Counted from the stretch's first letter, positions 1-6,614 are shown. The stretch: 8,532 nucleotides of DNA from Thermotogae bacterium (GCA_003643975.1 QNAR01000057.1:1-8532), one strand, 5' to 3'. The notes: generated from the letters alone by a model not told the origin. Program-made: numbers and translations.

Positions 1-1199
1 ATGATCTCGTAATCGTATTTAAGGTTTTGTCCAACGATTTTTAAGCCAGGTCGAGATAGCAGGTCGCTCAATACTCGTATCACTTCTTTCGAAGCTGGCT
101 GCCACTGCGCGGTATCATGCCCCACAGGAAGGTAATAACCTTTACCTTCTTCAAAGGAAAAGGATATCCCGACAATTTCAGCTTGGTGCGGATCCAATGA
201 TGTTGTTTCAAAATCAATTGATACCAGTGAATTCTTCTTTAGTTTTTTCAAGAACTGCTGAAATTCATCATCAGAAGAAATCAAATTGTATTCCAGTTCT
301 CCGCCCTTTCTCTCCTCAGATGCATCAGAATATAATTCAAATTCCTTTATCAAAGAAGAGAATTCCATAGCCATAAAGACTTTTCGCAATTTATTTTTAT
401 CCAAACCCGTGTATTTGAGTGCATCTAATGACAGTTTTAAGTCAGCATTTGTTACAAGCTGTACGAGATTCCTTGAAAGCTCCATGAGCTGTTTGCCATC
501 CACGAGTTTTCGCCTTAGAGCTGGAGATAACTGTCTAATGCTCGAATAGATATTATCTATTGATTCGTACTTTTTCAGAAGATCTTTGGCCGTTTTTTCT
601 CCTATGCCTTTCACACCAGGTATGTTGTCCGAGGTATCTCCAACAAGCGAAAGATAGTCGTGTAGTTTGGATGGCGGAAATCCAAAAACTTCCAAAACTT
701 TCTGCTCATCATATTCCTGGAGATCAGTGAGACCAGAAACAAAGCGCAACACTCTTACGTTTCCACCGACAAGTTGAAGGATATCCTTGTCTCCAGAAAC
801 GATAATAACTTCATCTACCCGGCTTTTGAATTTCGTGGCTGCTGTCGCGATTATGTCATCTGCTTCGAGTCCAGGAATAGAAAGAAACTTTATTCCAAAA
901 CCCTCAACAATATCCGGTATCCATGAAAGTTGTGAAACAAGGGCATCAGGCATTGCTTTCCGGGTAGCCTTGTAATCTTCATACATTTTATGCCGATGGG
1001 TTTCCTCTTTTCTATCGAAAGCGAAGAGAGCATAATCACCGGTTTCCATCTTCTCCTTTATGAACTTAGAAAGCATCCTGGCTGTGCCAAAAAGGGCGTT
1101 TGTAGGTTCCCCTTTTGAATTCGTAAGGGATACGTCAATAGCGAAATAAGCTCTATATACAATAGCCGTACCATCGAACAAAAACAATCTGTTGGCCAT
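1..1199 (-). CDS. polA: DNA polymerase I, N-terminal part (5'-nuclease and start of 3'-5' exonuclease domain), runs off left edge
   Basis: The first 399 residues of a family-A DNA polymerase are present; the polymerase domain lies beyond the left edge. Residues 1 to about 290 form the 5'-3' nuclease used in Okazaki fragment and repair processing. Visible motifs are FDG at 8-10, AFDRK at 60-64, EADD at 112-115, SGDKD at 135-139, and GDTSDNIPG at 187-195 followed by a helix-hairpin-helix (GVKGIGEKTA). From about residue 303 a proofreading exonuclease domain begins: Exo I is DFE at 329-331 and Exo II is NLKYD at 392-396. The metal-binding acidic residues of these two motifs are therefore intact, unlike in Taq polymerase. 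The ATG at 1199 lies 2 bases after the stop of the AhpD-like gene and has the ribosome binding site AGAAGGAG inside that gene, so it is the distal gene of the GTPase-tatD-ahpD-polA operon. Confidence 0.96.
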   Translation of the reverse strand, partial: MANRLFLFDGTAIVYRAYFAIDVSLTNSKGEPTNALFGTARMLSKFIKEKMETGDYALFAFDRKEETHRHKMYEDYKATRKAMPDALVSQLSWIPDIVEGFGIKFLSIPGLEADDIIATAATKFKSRVDEVIIVSGDKDILQLVGGNVRVLRFVSGLTDLQEYDEQKVLEVFGFPPSKLHDYLSLVGDTSDNIPGVKGIGEKTAKDLLKKYESIDNIYSSIRQLSPALRRKLVDGKQLMELSRNLVQLVTNADLKLSLDALKYTGLDKNKLRKVFMAMEFSSLIKEFELYSDASEERKGGELEYNLISSDDEFQQFLKKLKKNSLVSIDFETTSLDPHQAEIVGISFSFEEGKGYYLPVGHDTAQWQPASKEVIRVLSDLLSRPGLKIVGQNLKYDYEI

Positions 1200-1201
1200 A
1201 C

Positions 1202-1546
1202 TCAGTCCACTCCTTCTAATTCATCCAGGAGGGCCACAGCACGCCTAAAATGGGGAATAACAATGGAGCCACCGACTATTAAAGCAACATTAAAAGCCTC
1301 CATAAATTCTGCTCTTGATATCCCAAGTTCCTTGCACTGCAAAATGTGATAGGTCACACAATCATCACATCTCAATACCATGGAAGCTACAAGACCAAGA
1401 AGCTCCTTGGTTTTTGCATCAAGAACCCCTTCCCTGTAAATGGCTGAGTCTAAAGAGAAGAATCTCCTGGTGTTGATATCACCGGTTTCTAAAATCCTGT
1501 TGTTCATCGTTCCCCTGAATTTCCTGAATTCATCGATTTTCCCCAT
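1202..1546 (-). CDS. AhpD-like / carboxymuconolactone decarboxylase-family CxxC protein
   Basis: A 114-residue protein of the AhpD-like helical fold. The key motif is C60-D-D-C63-V-T-Y-H67, the CxxCxxxH redox signature seen in AhpD-type proteins, followed by the typical helix ending EAFNVALIVGGSIVIPH. Family members act as thiol-disulfide reductants or peroxidase partners, or are of unknown function; the true decarboxylases lack the paired cysteines. A small cytoplasmic thiol oxidoreductase is therefore the best general call, but its substrate cannot be deduced. The start at 1546 has AAGGGGA 7 bases upstream. The gene begins 24 bases after tatD and ends 2 bases before polA, so it is embedded in the operon. 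Its link to DNA replication or repair is positional only. Confidence 0.85.
   Translation of the reverse strand: MGKIDEFRKFRGTMNNRILETGDINTRRFFSLDSAIYREGVLDAKTKELLGLVASMVLRCDDCVTYHILQCKELGISRAEFMEAFNVALIVGGSIVIPHFRRAVALLDELEGVD
1210..1217 (-). promoter_or_regulatory. Ribosome binding site of polA inside the upstream gene
   Basis: AGAAGGAG on the minus strand ends 10 bases before the polA ATG at 1199. It lies within the last codons of the AhpD-like gene and fixes the polA start. It implies that ribosomes finishing the upstream gene are close enough to feed polA. Confidence 0.7.
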
Positions 1547-1570
1547 GAAGCAATCCCCTTCCCAAACGCG

Positions 1571-2374
1571 TTATATTTGAAGCTTAAAAAGGTCAATTGC
1601 GTTTTCGCATAAAATGGTACTGCAACTTGAAGCCGAGATTCCTTTCAGCTCCGATATCAATTCAATAACAAACCGCACATAAGCTGGTTCATTTCTCTTT
1701 CCCCTGTACTTCTGTGGGGGCAAATAAGGGCAATCAGTCTCTGACAAAAAATGTACTAATGAAAAGTGGCGCACTATTTCTCTCAATTCGTTATTTTTAG
1801 GATATGTAAGCGGTCCACCAATTCCCAGCTTAAACCCCAGATCGACAAAACGCTTAGCATCAGCTATGGTACCCGAAAAAGCGTGGATAACACCATGCAG
1901 TTCTCCTTTGAATTCCTTTATAATCTCATAGGCATCATCATAAGCATCCCGAACGTGTACAACAACTGGAAGTTTTAGCTCTCTGGAAAGAAATAATTGT
2001 TCCCTAAAAACCCTCTTTTGTATTTCTTTAGGCGATAGATTTCTGTAATAATCAAGACCGATTTCTCCTATAGCGACTACTGTTTTATATTCAGCTAAAA
2101 TTCTCATTTCTTCTGTGTAATTAGATGGTGTATCATTGCTTTCATGTGGATGAATCCCTATCGCTGCGAAAATATTCTCATGCTTTGATGCAAGTTCAAC
2201 GACCCTTTTTGAAGTTTCAAGGTCTATACCTATTTCTATAAGGAATTCAAGTTCACCATTCTTCAGTTGTGAAATGATGCGTTCTCTATCATGGTCGAAT
2301 TGTTTAAAAGAAATGTGAGAGTGAGTATCGCAAAGTCTAAGCGTTTGCTCTGATGTGGACGATGTCTCCATCAT
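1571..2374 (-). CDS. tatD: TatD-family metal-dependent hydrolase (putative deoxyribonuclease)
   Basis: A 267-residue TIM-barrel amidohydrolase-like protein of about the usual TatD length. All expected metal ligands can be placed: H18 and H20 in DTHSH, E104 in GEIGLDYY, H140 in VVVHVRDA, H164 in VIHAFSG, and D214 in SETDCPYL. Family members are reported to be Mg-dependent 3'-5' DNases acting on DNA or RNA ends; TatD-related proteins are also linked to D-aminoacyl-tRNA metabolism. The start chosen is the ATG at 2374 (a second ATG follows at 2371), because GGGAAGAGG lies 6 bases upstream. A TTG at 2395 would add 7 residues but has no advantage. The gene overlaps the end of the GTPase gene by 38 bases, implying translational coupling. 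Confidence 0.92.
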   Translation of the reverse strand: MMETSSTSEQTLRLCDTHSHISFKQFDHDRERIISQLKNGELEFLIEIGIDLETSKRVVELASKHENIFAAIGIHPHESNDTPSNYTEEMRILAEYKTVVAIGEIGLDYYRNLSPKEIQKRVFREQLFLSRELKLPVVVHVRDAYDDAYEIIKEFKGELHGVIHAFSGTIADAKRFVDLGFKLGIGGPLTYPKNNELREIVRHFSLVHFLSETDCPYLPPQKYRGKRNEPAYVRFVIELISELKGISASSCSTILCENAIDLFKLQI

Positions 2375-3419
2375 GTACAACCTCTTCCCTTCCAACCAGC
2401 CGTAGAAGCCCCAGTTTTTTTGCTTCAGCCATGCTCCCGGCTTTCATAAAGTCATCATAAGAGATAACCTCTGCTTTGATAAATCTTTTCGCTAGGTCTG
2501 TATGTACTTTAGCGGCACAATCTAAGGCTGTCGCGCCTTTTTTTACTGTCCAGGCACGAACTTCATCCTCTCCTACAGTAAGGAACGAGATAAGCCCCAC
2601 ATGTTCATAAACAACGCGTGAAAGCCTTTGAATACCACTTTCTTCAATGCCAAGTTCGCTCATGAACAGTTCCCTGTCCTCTGCTGAAAGGGCATTCAAT
2701 TCTTGCTCTATTTTCCCTGATAGCTCCAAATAGGCAAATTTATTTTCCTCGCAGCTTTCTACGAGTTTTTCCTTACCGTTATATTTCTTAGTGCTGAATT
2801 GATCTTCATCTAGGTTAGCCACAACAATTACGGGTTTCGCCGTAAAAAGAGAAAGCGAGCCTATTCTTTTTAACTGTTCTTCGGCCAAATTCGCAGTACT
2901 CACAAACTTTTCTTGCTCGAGAATCTGACTGATTCTTTCAAGGATTTCTTTTTCAGCTGATTCATCTGGTGACAATTTCTTCTTTTTTTCCGTTTCTGAA
3001 AGCCTTAGGAGTCTATTTTCAACTACTTCTAAATCCCTGAGCAGCAATTCCGACTTTATAATTTCGAGCTGTTTCACAGGTTCTTCTGCTTCTGGTGGCC
3101 AGGGCACTGAGGGGCTTTCAAAAGCTCGAACAACGGCTAACAACGAATCTGCGTTTTGAATAAACTGAAAAATTCTGTTTTTTTCTTTCCTATTAGCAGA
3201 AAGATCATATCCGGGGATATCTATAAAAGAAAGGGTTGCATATGTTGTCTTTTTAGGCTTAAAAAGTTCGGAAAGCCGTTCCACCCTTTCATCATGTATC
3301 TTAGCAACGCCGGTTAAAGGCTCATTCTTATGAGCATGCTCCTCTAAATTAACGCCTGTTAGCAAAGAGAAAATGGTAGTCTTTCCACTCATAGTTAGAC
3401 CAAAAATACCTATCTCCAT
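2337..3419 (-). CDS. Divergent YchF/OLA1-like GTP/ATP-binding protein with TGS domain
   Basis: A 360-residue Obg-related P-loop protein close in length to bacterial YchF (about 363). The P-loop is GLTMSGKTT (7-15), where classical YchF has GLPNVGKST. Switch II is DIPGYD (67-72), where YchF has DIAGLVKGA. G4 is NLDE (202-205), the NxxE form that in YchF/OLA1 shifts preference towards ATP. Residues about 115-185 are charged and probably form the coiled-coil arm. Residues about 276-358 match the C-terminal TGS/DUF933 domain, including RAWTVKKG, AAKVHTDLAKRFIKAEVI and HDGDIVHIR. YchF proteins bind ribosomes and are linked to stress responses; whether this variant does so is inference. The ATG at 3419 was chosen because GGGGGGAG lies 5 bases upstream and MEIGIFG is the natural N-terminus; the GTG at 3437 is rejected. 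It is first in the operon with tatD, the AhpD-like gene and polA. Confidence 0.88.
   Translation of the reverse strand: MEIGIFGLTMSGKTTIFSLLTGVNLEEHAHKNEPLTGVAKIHDERVERLSELFKPKKTTYATLSFIDIPGYDLSANRKEKNRIFQFIQNADSLLAVVRAFESPSVPWPPEAEEPVKQLEIIKSELLLRDLEVVENRLLRLSETEKKKKLSPDESAEKEILERISQILEQEKFVSTANLAEEQLKRIGSLSLFTAKPVIVVANLDEDQFSTKKYNGKEKLVESCEENKFAYLELSGKIEQELNALSAEDRELFMSELGIEESGIQRLSRVVYEHVGLISFLTVGEDEVRAWTVKKGATALDCAAKVHTDLAKRFIKAEVISYDDFMKAGSMAEAKKLGLLRLVGREEVVHDGDIVHIRANA
2381..2389 (-). promoter_or_regulatory. Ribosome binding site that fixes the tatD start
   Basis: GGGAAGAGG on the minus strand lies inside the 3' end of the GTPase gene, 6 bases before the ATG at 2374. It favours the ATG start over the TTG at 2395, which would place this purine tract inside the coding sequence. 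Confidence 0.65.
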
Positions 3420-3424
3420 CAAAA

Positions 3425-3432
3425 CTCCCCCC
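3425..3432 (-). promoter_or_regulatory. Ribosome binding site that fixes the GTPase start
   Basis: GGGGGGAG on the minus strand is followed by TTTTG and the ATG at 3419. Upstream GTG (3437) and ATG (3434) codons are in frame, but they would place this site inside the gene. Confidence 0.7.
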
Positions 3433-3465
3433 ATCACGATTTAATGGGAAATGGTGTACATATAT

Positions 3466-3494
3466 ATATTACCAGATATCCAAACATATGCGAA
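3466..3494 (-). promoter_or_regulatory. Candidate sigma-70 promoter for the GTPase-tatD-ahpD-polA operon
   Basis: On the minus strand, TTCGCA (3494-3489) is separated by exactly 17 bases from TAATAT (3471-3466). The -10 box is preceded by TGG, giving an extended -10 arrangement. The -10 is 46 bases before the GTPase ATG, so the leader would be about 40 bases. The 185-base gap after nadE otherwise shows no gene. The region is AT-rich, so chance matches are possible. Confidence 0.45.
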
Positions 3495-3604
3495 GCACAT
3501 CAGAAGCCAGAATCAAGCGCAATCCTATAAAATATCAAGTAAGACCGGAGCAAATACGACTGAAGGAAAAGCAAAAACACTCCATAATCAAGACTTAATG
3601 CTTT

Positions 3605-4438
3605 TTAAAGGGAAAGCATCCTTATATTTCTGTATTTTGCAGCCTTTAAAAGCATGTTGACTCTTTCTACTTTCTCATGTGGTTCACCTTCAATTGATAC
3701 ACCATTTTCCATCTTTTTCAAAATTCTATCAAGGTCAACATAACTGATACCCATCGCACTTTCATCTGTTAATCCGGGGATCAAGTCAGGTGAAGGCTGC
3801 CTGTTAAATATTTCATCTGGTATATTCAATCTTTTTGCCAGCTTAAAAACATCGGTTTTATACAGGTGAAGAAGGGGTTCTATATCGGTCGCATCGTCCC
3901 CCCATTTTACATAAAAGCCTGTTAAATATTCCGTCTTATTTGTCGTCCCAACAACAGCATACCCCTTTTTCTCAGCTTCCAGATAAAGCAGGCACATTCT
4001 GACTCGATGCTTTGCGCGATAATAAGCCATGCCCTTTCTCATTTCGGCATCGCCTGAGTTTTTCAAATCATTTATGAATACGTTTGTCCCGCCCTGAGCT
4101 TCCCATTTTTTTAGTGCGTACCTTTTTTTGATACTGTATGGTATCAGAAATGCTGGCGGTTGCAATTTGTATACACCCAAAGCTCTGAGAACAGGAGTGA
4201 TTTTTGCTATTTTATAGGGTATTCCAATCCAGTTACAATACTTAACACCAAGCTTCAAACTGTCTGGCGAGGAGTCTCTTTCTGGCAATAGCATGCCAAA
4301 AACCCTTTCCTTTCCGAGAGCTTCAACGCAAAGTGCAGCGGTGACAGCTGAGTCAATTCCCCCACTGATCCCCACTATTGCTCCAGCGTAGTTGTACTTT
4401 TCGATAGTTTTCCTTATGAACTCTACGATTTTCTCCAT
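3605..4438 (-). CDS. nadE: NAD+ synthetase, ammonia-dependent (NadE), somewhat divergent
   Basis: A 277-residue N-type ATP pyrophosphatase. It should convert nicotinate adenine dinucleotide, ATP and ammonia to NAD+, the last step of NAD synthesis. The PP-loop SGGIDS is at 25-30. Further family motifs are RAKHRVRM (141-148), GTTNKTEYLTGFYVKWGDD (164-182), LYKTDVFKLAKRLNIP (192-207), and the PSPDLIPGLTDE segment (215-226). No glutaminase (nitrilase) domain is present, so free ammonia or a separate glutaminase would supply nitrogen. Two differences stand out: GDDA replaces the common GDGG, and the stretch about 88-136 is longer than in typical bacterial or archaeal NadE. The ATG at 4438 begins at MEKIVEF with GGTGAT just upstream; the 40 further residues open upstream (to 4558) do not resemble NadE. 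A NadE paralog with a related substrate is possible but less likely. Confidence 0.85.
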   Translation of the reverse strand: MEKIVEFIRKTIEKYNYAGAIVGISGGIDSAVTAALCVEALGKERVFGMLLPERDSSPDSLKLGVKYCNWIGIPYKIAKITPVLRALGVYKLQPPAFLIPYSIKKRYALKKWEAQGGTNVFINDLKNSGDAEMRKGMAYYRAKHRVRMCLLYLEAEKKGYAVVGTTNKTEYLTGFYVKWGDDATDIEPLLHLYKTDVFKLAKRLNIPDEIFNRQPSPDLIPGLTDESAMGISYVDLDRILKKMENGVSIEGEPHEKVERVNMLLKAAKYRNIRMLSL

Positions 4439-4454
4439 AGTATCACCTACCACT

Positions 4455-4483
4455 ACTTTAGCACTTGGAAAAGCGAAATTCAA
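4455..4483 (-). promoter_or_regulatory. Weak candidate promoter for nadE
   Basis: On the minus strand, TTGAAT (4483-4478) is followed after 17 bases by TAAAGT (4460-4455); each box matches consensus in 4 of 6 positions. The -10 ends 16 bases before the nadE ATG, giving a very short leader. A promoter further upstream, placing the heptad repeats in the leader, is an alternative. Confidence 0.3.
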
Positions 4484-4557
4484 AAATCGGCTTGACTTAG
4501 TATTGTGAAGATACGTGAAGCTCAGAGGGCAAGAAACTAACAACAAGACCTGTCTCA

Positions 4558-4653
4558 TAGTAAAGCGGGTATAGGGTATAGGGTCTAGTGTTTTTACTAA
4601 ACCCTAAACCCGGTCTTTAGTACCCTAGACCCGATCTTACTCTTTTAGTAAAG
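4558..4653. repeat. Telomere-like heptad repeat block arranged as an inverted repeat, flanked by 8-bp direct repeats
   Basis: Reading the plus strand, 4567-4587 is three head-to-tail heptads: GGGTATA, GGGTATA, GGGTCTA. After a 10-base spacer, 4598-4632 is five heptads in register on the opposite strand: TAAACCC, TAAACCC, GGTCTTT (degenerate), AGTACCC, TAGACCC. The two halves are inverted: 4566-4577 and 4622-4633 match in 11 of 12 positions, and GGGTCTAG (4581-4588) pairs perfectly with CTAGACCC (4625-4632). Another 9-base inverted pair is TTTACTAAA (4593-4601) with TTTAGTAAA (4644-4652). The block is bracketed by perfect direct repeats TAGTAAAG at 4558-4565 and 4646-4653, which resemble a target-site duplication. 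It lies between the tRNA terminator and nadE and codes for nothing evident. A small non-autonomous mobile element, an interspersed repeat or a structured leader are all possible. Confidence 0.7.
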
Positions 4654-4677
4654 AAAAAAGGGGACAATGTCCCCTTT
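4654..4677 (-). terminator. Rho-independent terminator after tRNA-Trp
   Basis: On the minus strand a perfect 9-bp stem (AAAGGGGAC / GTCCCCTTT) with a 3-base ATT loop runs from 4677 to 4657, and its tail continues as a T-run to 4654. It begins 2 bases after the encoded CCA of the tRNA. Because no separate terminator is visible after mrpD, it may also end read-through transcripts from the antiporter operon. Confidence 0.9.
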
Positions 4678-4679
4678 GA

Positions 4680-4755
4680 TGGCACGCCCGGAGGGAGTCG
4701 AACCCCCAACCTACGGTTTTGGAGACCGCCGCTCTGCCAGTTGAGCTACGGGCGT
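4680..4755 (-). tRNA. tRNA-Trp (anticodon CCA)
   Basis: The 76-base cloverleaf is complete. The acceptor stem ACGCCCG/CGGGCGT is perfect, with discriminator G and a genomically encoded 3' CCA (4682-4680). The D stem is GCTC/GAGC. The anticodon stem is GCGGT/ACCGT around the loop CTCCAAA, so the anticodon CCA reads UGG (tryptophan). The T arm is GGGGG-TTCGACT-CCCTC with one G-U pair. It is a single-gene unit with its own promoter (4766-4794) and terminator (4654-4677), downstream of the antiporter operon. Confidence 0.97.
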
Positions 4756-4765
4756 ACACGCCACT

Positions 4766-4794
4766 ATTATAAAGTATGTATTCCATAATTTCAA
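4766..4794 (-). promoter_or_regulatory. Promoter of tRNA-Trp
   Basis: On the minus strand, TTGAAA (4794-4789), a 17-base spacer and a perfect TATAAT (4771-4766) form a near-consensus sigma-70 promoter. The -10 ends 10 bases before the mature tRNA 5' end, so the 5' leader removed by RNase P would be only a few bases. The promoter starts 24 bases after the mrpD stop codon. Confidence 0.85.
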
Positions 4795-4818
4795 GTGGAA
4801 AATGTAGTAGAAAGAGAT

Positions 4819-6255
4819 TTATTCCAATACAAAAGTTAGCATTATTCCAAAAAGCAGTAGATATAATATGAGAGCATTATCGAGCCTTTCAAAAATTCTC
4901 GGTAGTGGATTCAGGAATTTTTTCAACATGAAGAAAAGCGGTATCCCTGTCGCAATCATAATCAGAGCATCAAGAGTATGATGGGTATCAAAACCTATAA
5001 TTCCATGAATGAAGACTGCAGCGACCATAATGCCATAGGCAAGCCACATGTTCCAGCGAAGTTTCATTTTTTCCTTAGAGACACCTACAAATATCAATTT
5101 CGAGAAACTGATAACTGTTCCAATGGAAGCAACCACGAGAAAATATTTTGCAGGCCCTGATATGGAATCCATAATACCATTTTTGGTGACAAAGCCAGAT
5201 GTTAAGGGGGTACCCATAATCGCTGCAGAACCAACAAGTAATGGGATATACTCTTTTATATTGATTTTTCCTTTCCATTCCTGGATTTTTTGAGTTCCTA
5301 GTCTTTCTTTTATGTTTCCAGCGGTCATGAACAACAATCCCTTAAAAACTGCGTGACTGAAAGCGTGCCATGCTGCTGCCATATTACTTGCAGCTATGAT
5401 AAAACCAATCTGAGAAAACGTGTGATAGGCAAGAACATCCTTAGCCTTCTTTGCATTCATAGCAAAAAGCACGCCAGCTACAGCGCTGAACGTACCAATC
5501 ACAAGATAGAAATTTCTCAACCATTGAAAGGAGCCATATTGTAGAAACCGTATCACTAAATAATCCTCTATTTTTACCATCAACCCGGAGAGTATTGGAG
5601 ATACTTCGGTGATAGCATTTGCATGGGCATCTGGAAGCCACATGGAGAGCAGAAATAAACCCGATTTAACCGAAAGCCCGGTGAAGATAAGAACAGCTGG
5701 CAGCTTGTCCATATAATCAAGTGCAGAAAAAGAGAAGGTTCCACTTTTCATGTAAACAAGTCCTATTCCTATAAGATAAAAGTTGAATCCAAGCGCTGAA
5801 ATCAACATATATTTAACCGTAGCCCAGATTTGCTTCCCTTTTCTGCCGTAGGCAATTAAAATAAAGCCAATTATCGATGCGAGTTCAAAAGAGACGTAGA
5901 CATTGAAAAGATCCCTGGTTATGAAAACAGCATTCAGTGATCCAAGAAGTAATGTGATCAGAGCATAAAAAAAACCATCGTAGCTTTTTTGAAGAGAATT
6001 CAACGTTATTGCTGAAAGAACCACTATCACAGCCAAAAGAAAAGGTAGAGCAAATTCATCATATCCTATGGAAATACCCAGTGTCCCCCAGTTACCTATG
6101 ACCATTTCGAAGTTTTTTCCAATATTGAATAATAATATTACAATCGATGTTAACAGGGAAGTGAAAGTCAAAACAATGGTTATTTTTGTCCTTTGATTAA
6201 GTATTAGCGATACTCCACCAAGCAAAAGTGGGATAATACTCAAATAAAGAATCAT
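4819..6255 (-). CDS. mrpD: Mrp/MBH-type antiporter subunit D (NuoM/NuoN-like, MrpD/MbhH)
   Basis: A 478-residue polytopic membrane protein of the Proton_antipo_M family, of usual MrpD length. Candidate ion-pathway residues are present: E124 in NVYVSFELASIIGF (the TM5 glutamate), K197 in SVKSGLF followed by WLPDAHANAITEVSPILSG (the TM7 lysine helix and family signature), K305 in HAVFKGLLF, H278 in AYHTFSQIGF, and K358 in SGFVTKNG (the TM12 lysine). This is the proton/sodium-translocating subunit of Mrp antiporters and MBH-type complexes. It is the last gene of the operon; its ATG at 6255 overlaps the mrpC stop as ATGA, with AGAAGGAG upstream. It is the only large antiporter-like subunit in the window. 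D is preferred over the MrpA N-terminal half from length and from the position after mrpC. Confidence 0.93.
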   Translation of the reverse strand: MILYLSIIPLLLGGVSLILNQRTKITIVLTFTSLLTSIVILLFNIGKNFEMVIGNWGTLGISIGYDEFALPFLLAVIVVLSAITLNSLQKSYDGFFYALITLLLGSLNAVFITRDLFNVYVSFELASIIGFILIAYGRKGKQIWATVKYMLISALGFNFYLIGIGLVYMKSGTFSFSALDYMDKLPAVLIFTGLSVKSGLFLLSMWLPDAHANAITEVSPILSGLMVKIEDYLVIRFLQYGSFQWLRNFYLVIGTFSAVAGVLFAMNAKKAKDVLAYHTFSQIGFIIAASNMAAAWHAFSHAVFKGLLFMTAGNIKERLGTQKIQEWKGKINIKEYIPLLVGSAAIMGTPLTSGFVTKNGIMDSISGPAKYFLVVASIGTVISFSKLIFVGVSKEKMKLRWNMWLAYGIMVAAVFIHGIIGFDTHHTLDALIMIATGIPLFFMLKKFLNPLPRIFERLDNALILYLLLFGIMLTFVLE

Positions 6256-6614
6256 TCCTCTTCTCCTTCTAACATTCCTTCTATTAAATCGATATCCACT
6301 GTATGATACCTGTTATGAAGCATGATTGTAAATGTAAGTAGTAAACTCAATATGGCGAATCCTATTACTATGCTGGTTATTATCACGGCCTGTGGTATTG
6401 GATCAGCGAAATGCACATTCTCAATGGGTAAGGAAGGGATTATTGGAGCTCTAGTACCCCCTTTTGAGGAAATAGCAGTAAAAAAAAGCGTTACAGAAGT
6501 TTCAACAATGCCAAGAGCCAGTATTTTCTTTATCAAATTCGATGTTAAAAGCATTCCTAAAGTCCCGAGAAAAGCACCAATCAACGATGTATATATAACC
6601 ATATCGCTTATCAT
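6252..6614 (-). CDS. mrpC: Mrp/MBH-type antiporter subunit C (NuoK-like, MrpC/MbhG)
   Basis: A 120-residue, three-helix NuoK-like membrane protein. The signature DPIPQAVIITSIVIGFA (71-87) is typical of MrpC. Helices lie at about 6-26, 29-49 and 73-99. E38 in GIVETSV is in the helix where NuoK carries a conserved glutamate, although exact equivalence needs an alignment. The C-terminus after residue 105 is acidic (EGMLEGEEE) and probably extramembrane. The ATG at 6614 overlaps the mrpB stop as ATGA and has AGAGGG 6 bases upstream; upstream in-frame codons to 6656 lie inside mrpB and are rejected. Together with MrpD it forms part of the core ion-translocating membrane module. Confidence 0.93.
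   Translation of the reverse strand: MISDMVIYTSLIGAFLGTLGMLLTSNLIKKILALGIVETSVTLFFTAISSKGGTRAPIIPSLPIENVHFADPIPQAVIITSIVIGFAILSLLLTFTIMLHNRYHTVDIDLIEGMLEGEEE

Noticed and set aside
286..549. Plus-strand open frames such as 286-549, 787-975, 3451-3660 and 6322-6675
   Set aside because: They are antisense to strongly supported minus-strand genes or lie mostly in the AT-rich gap, and show no recognisable domains; the checked ones lack convincing start signals.
2375..2395. TTG start for tatD
   Set aside because: The ATG at 2374 has a good ribosome binding site 6 bases upstream, and the TTG would bury that site in the coding sequence.
3567..3605. Possible terminator after nadE (AAAAGCA pairing with TGCTTTT on the minus strand)
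   Set aside because: The stem is only 7 AT-rich pairs around a 25-base loop with no strong following T-run; I would not call it an intrinsic terminator.
4439..4558. An in-frame upstream extension of nadE by 40 residues (start at 4558)
   Set aside because: The extra residues do not resemble NadE, there is no matching ribosome binding site, and the ATG at 4438 gives a normal-length protein.
4558..4653. CRISPR array or true telomere sequence
   Set aside because: The repeats are 7 bases long without unique spacers, and are few and inverted; a real telomere would be a long uniform array at a linear end.
4680..4755. tRNA-Trp as an integration (att) site of a mobile island
   Set aside because: No integrase, duplicated tRNA 3' end or foreign gene is seen on either side.
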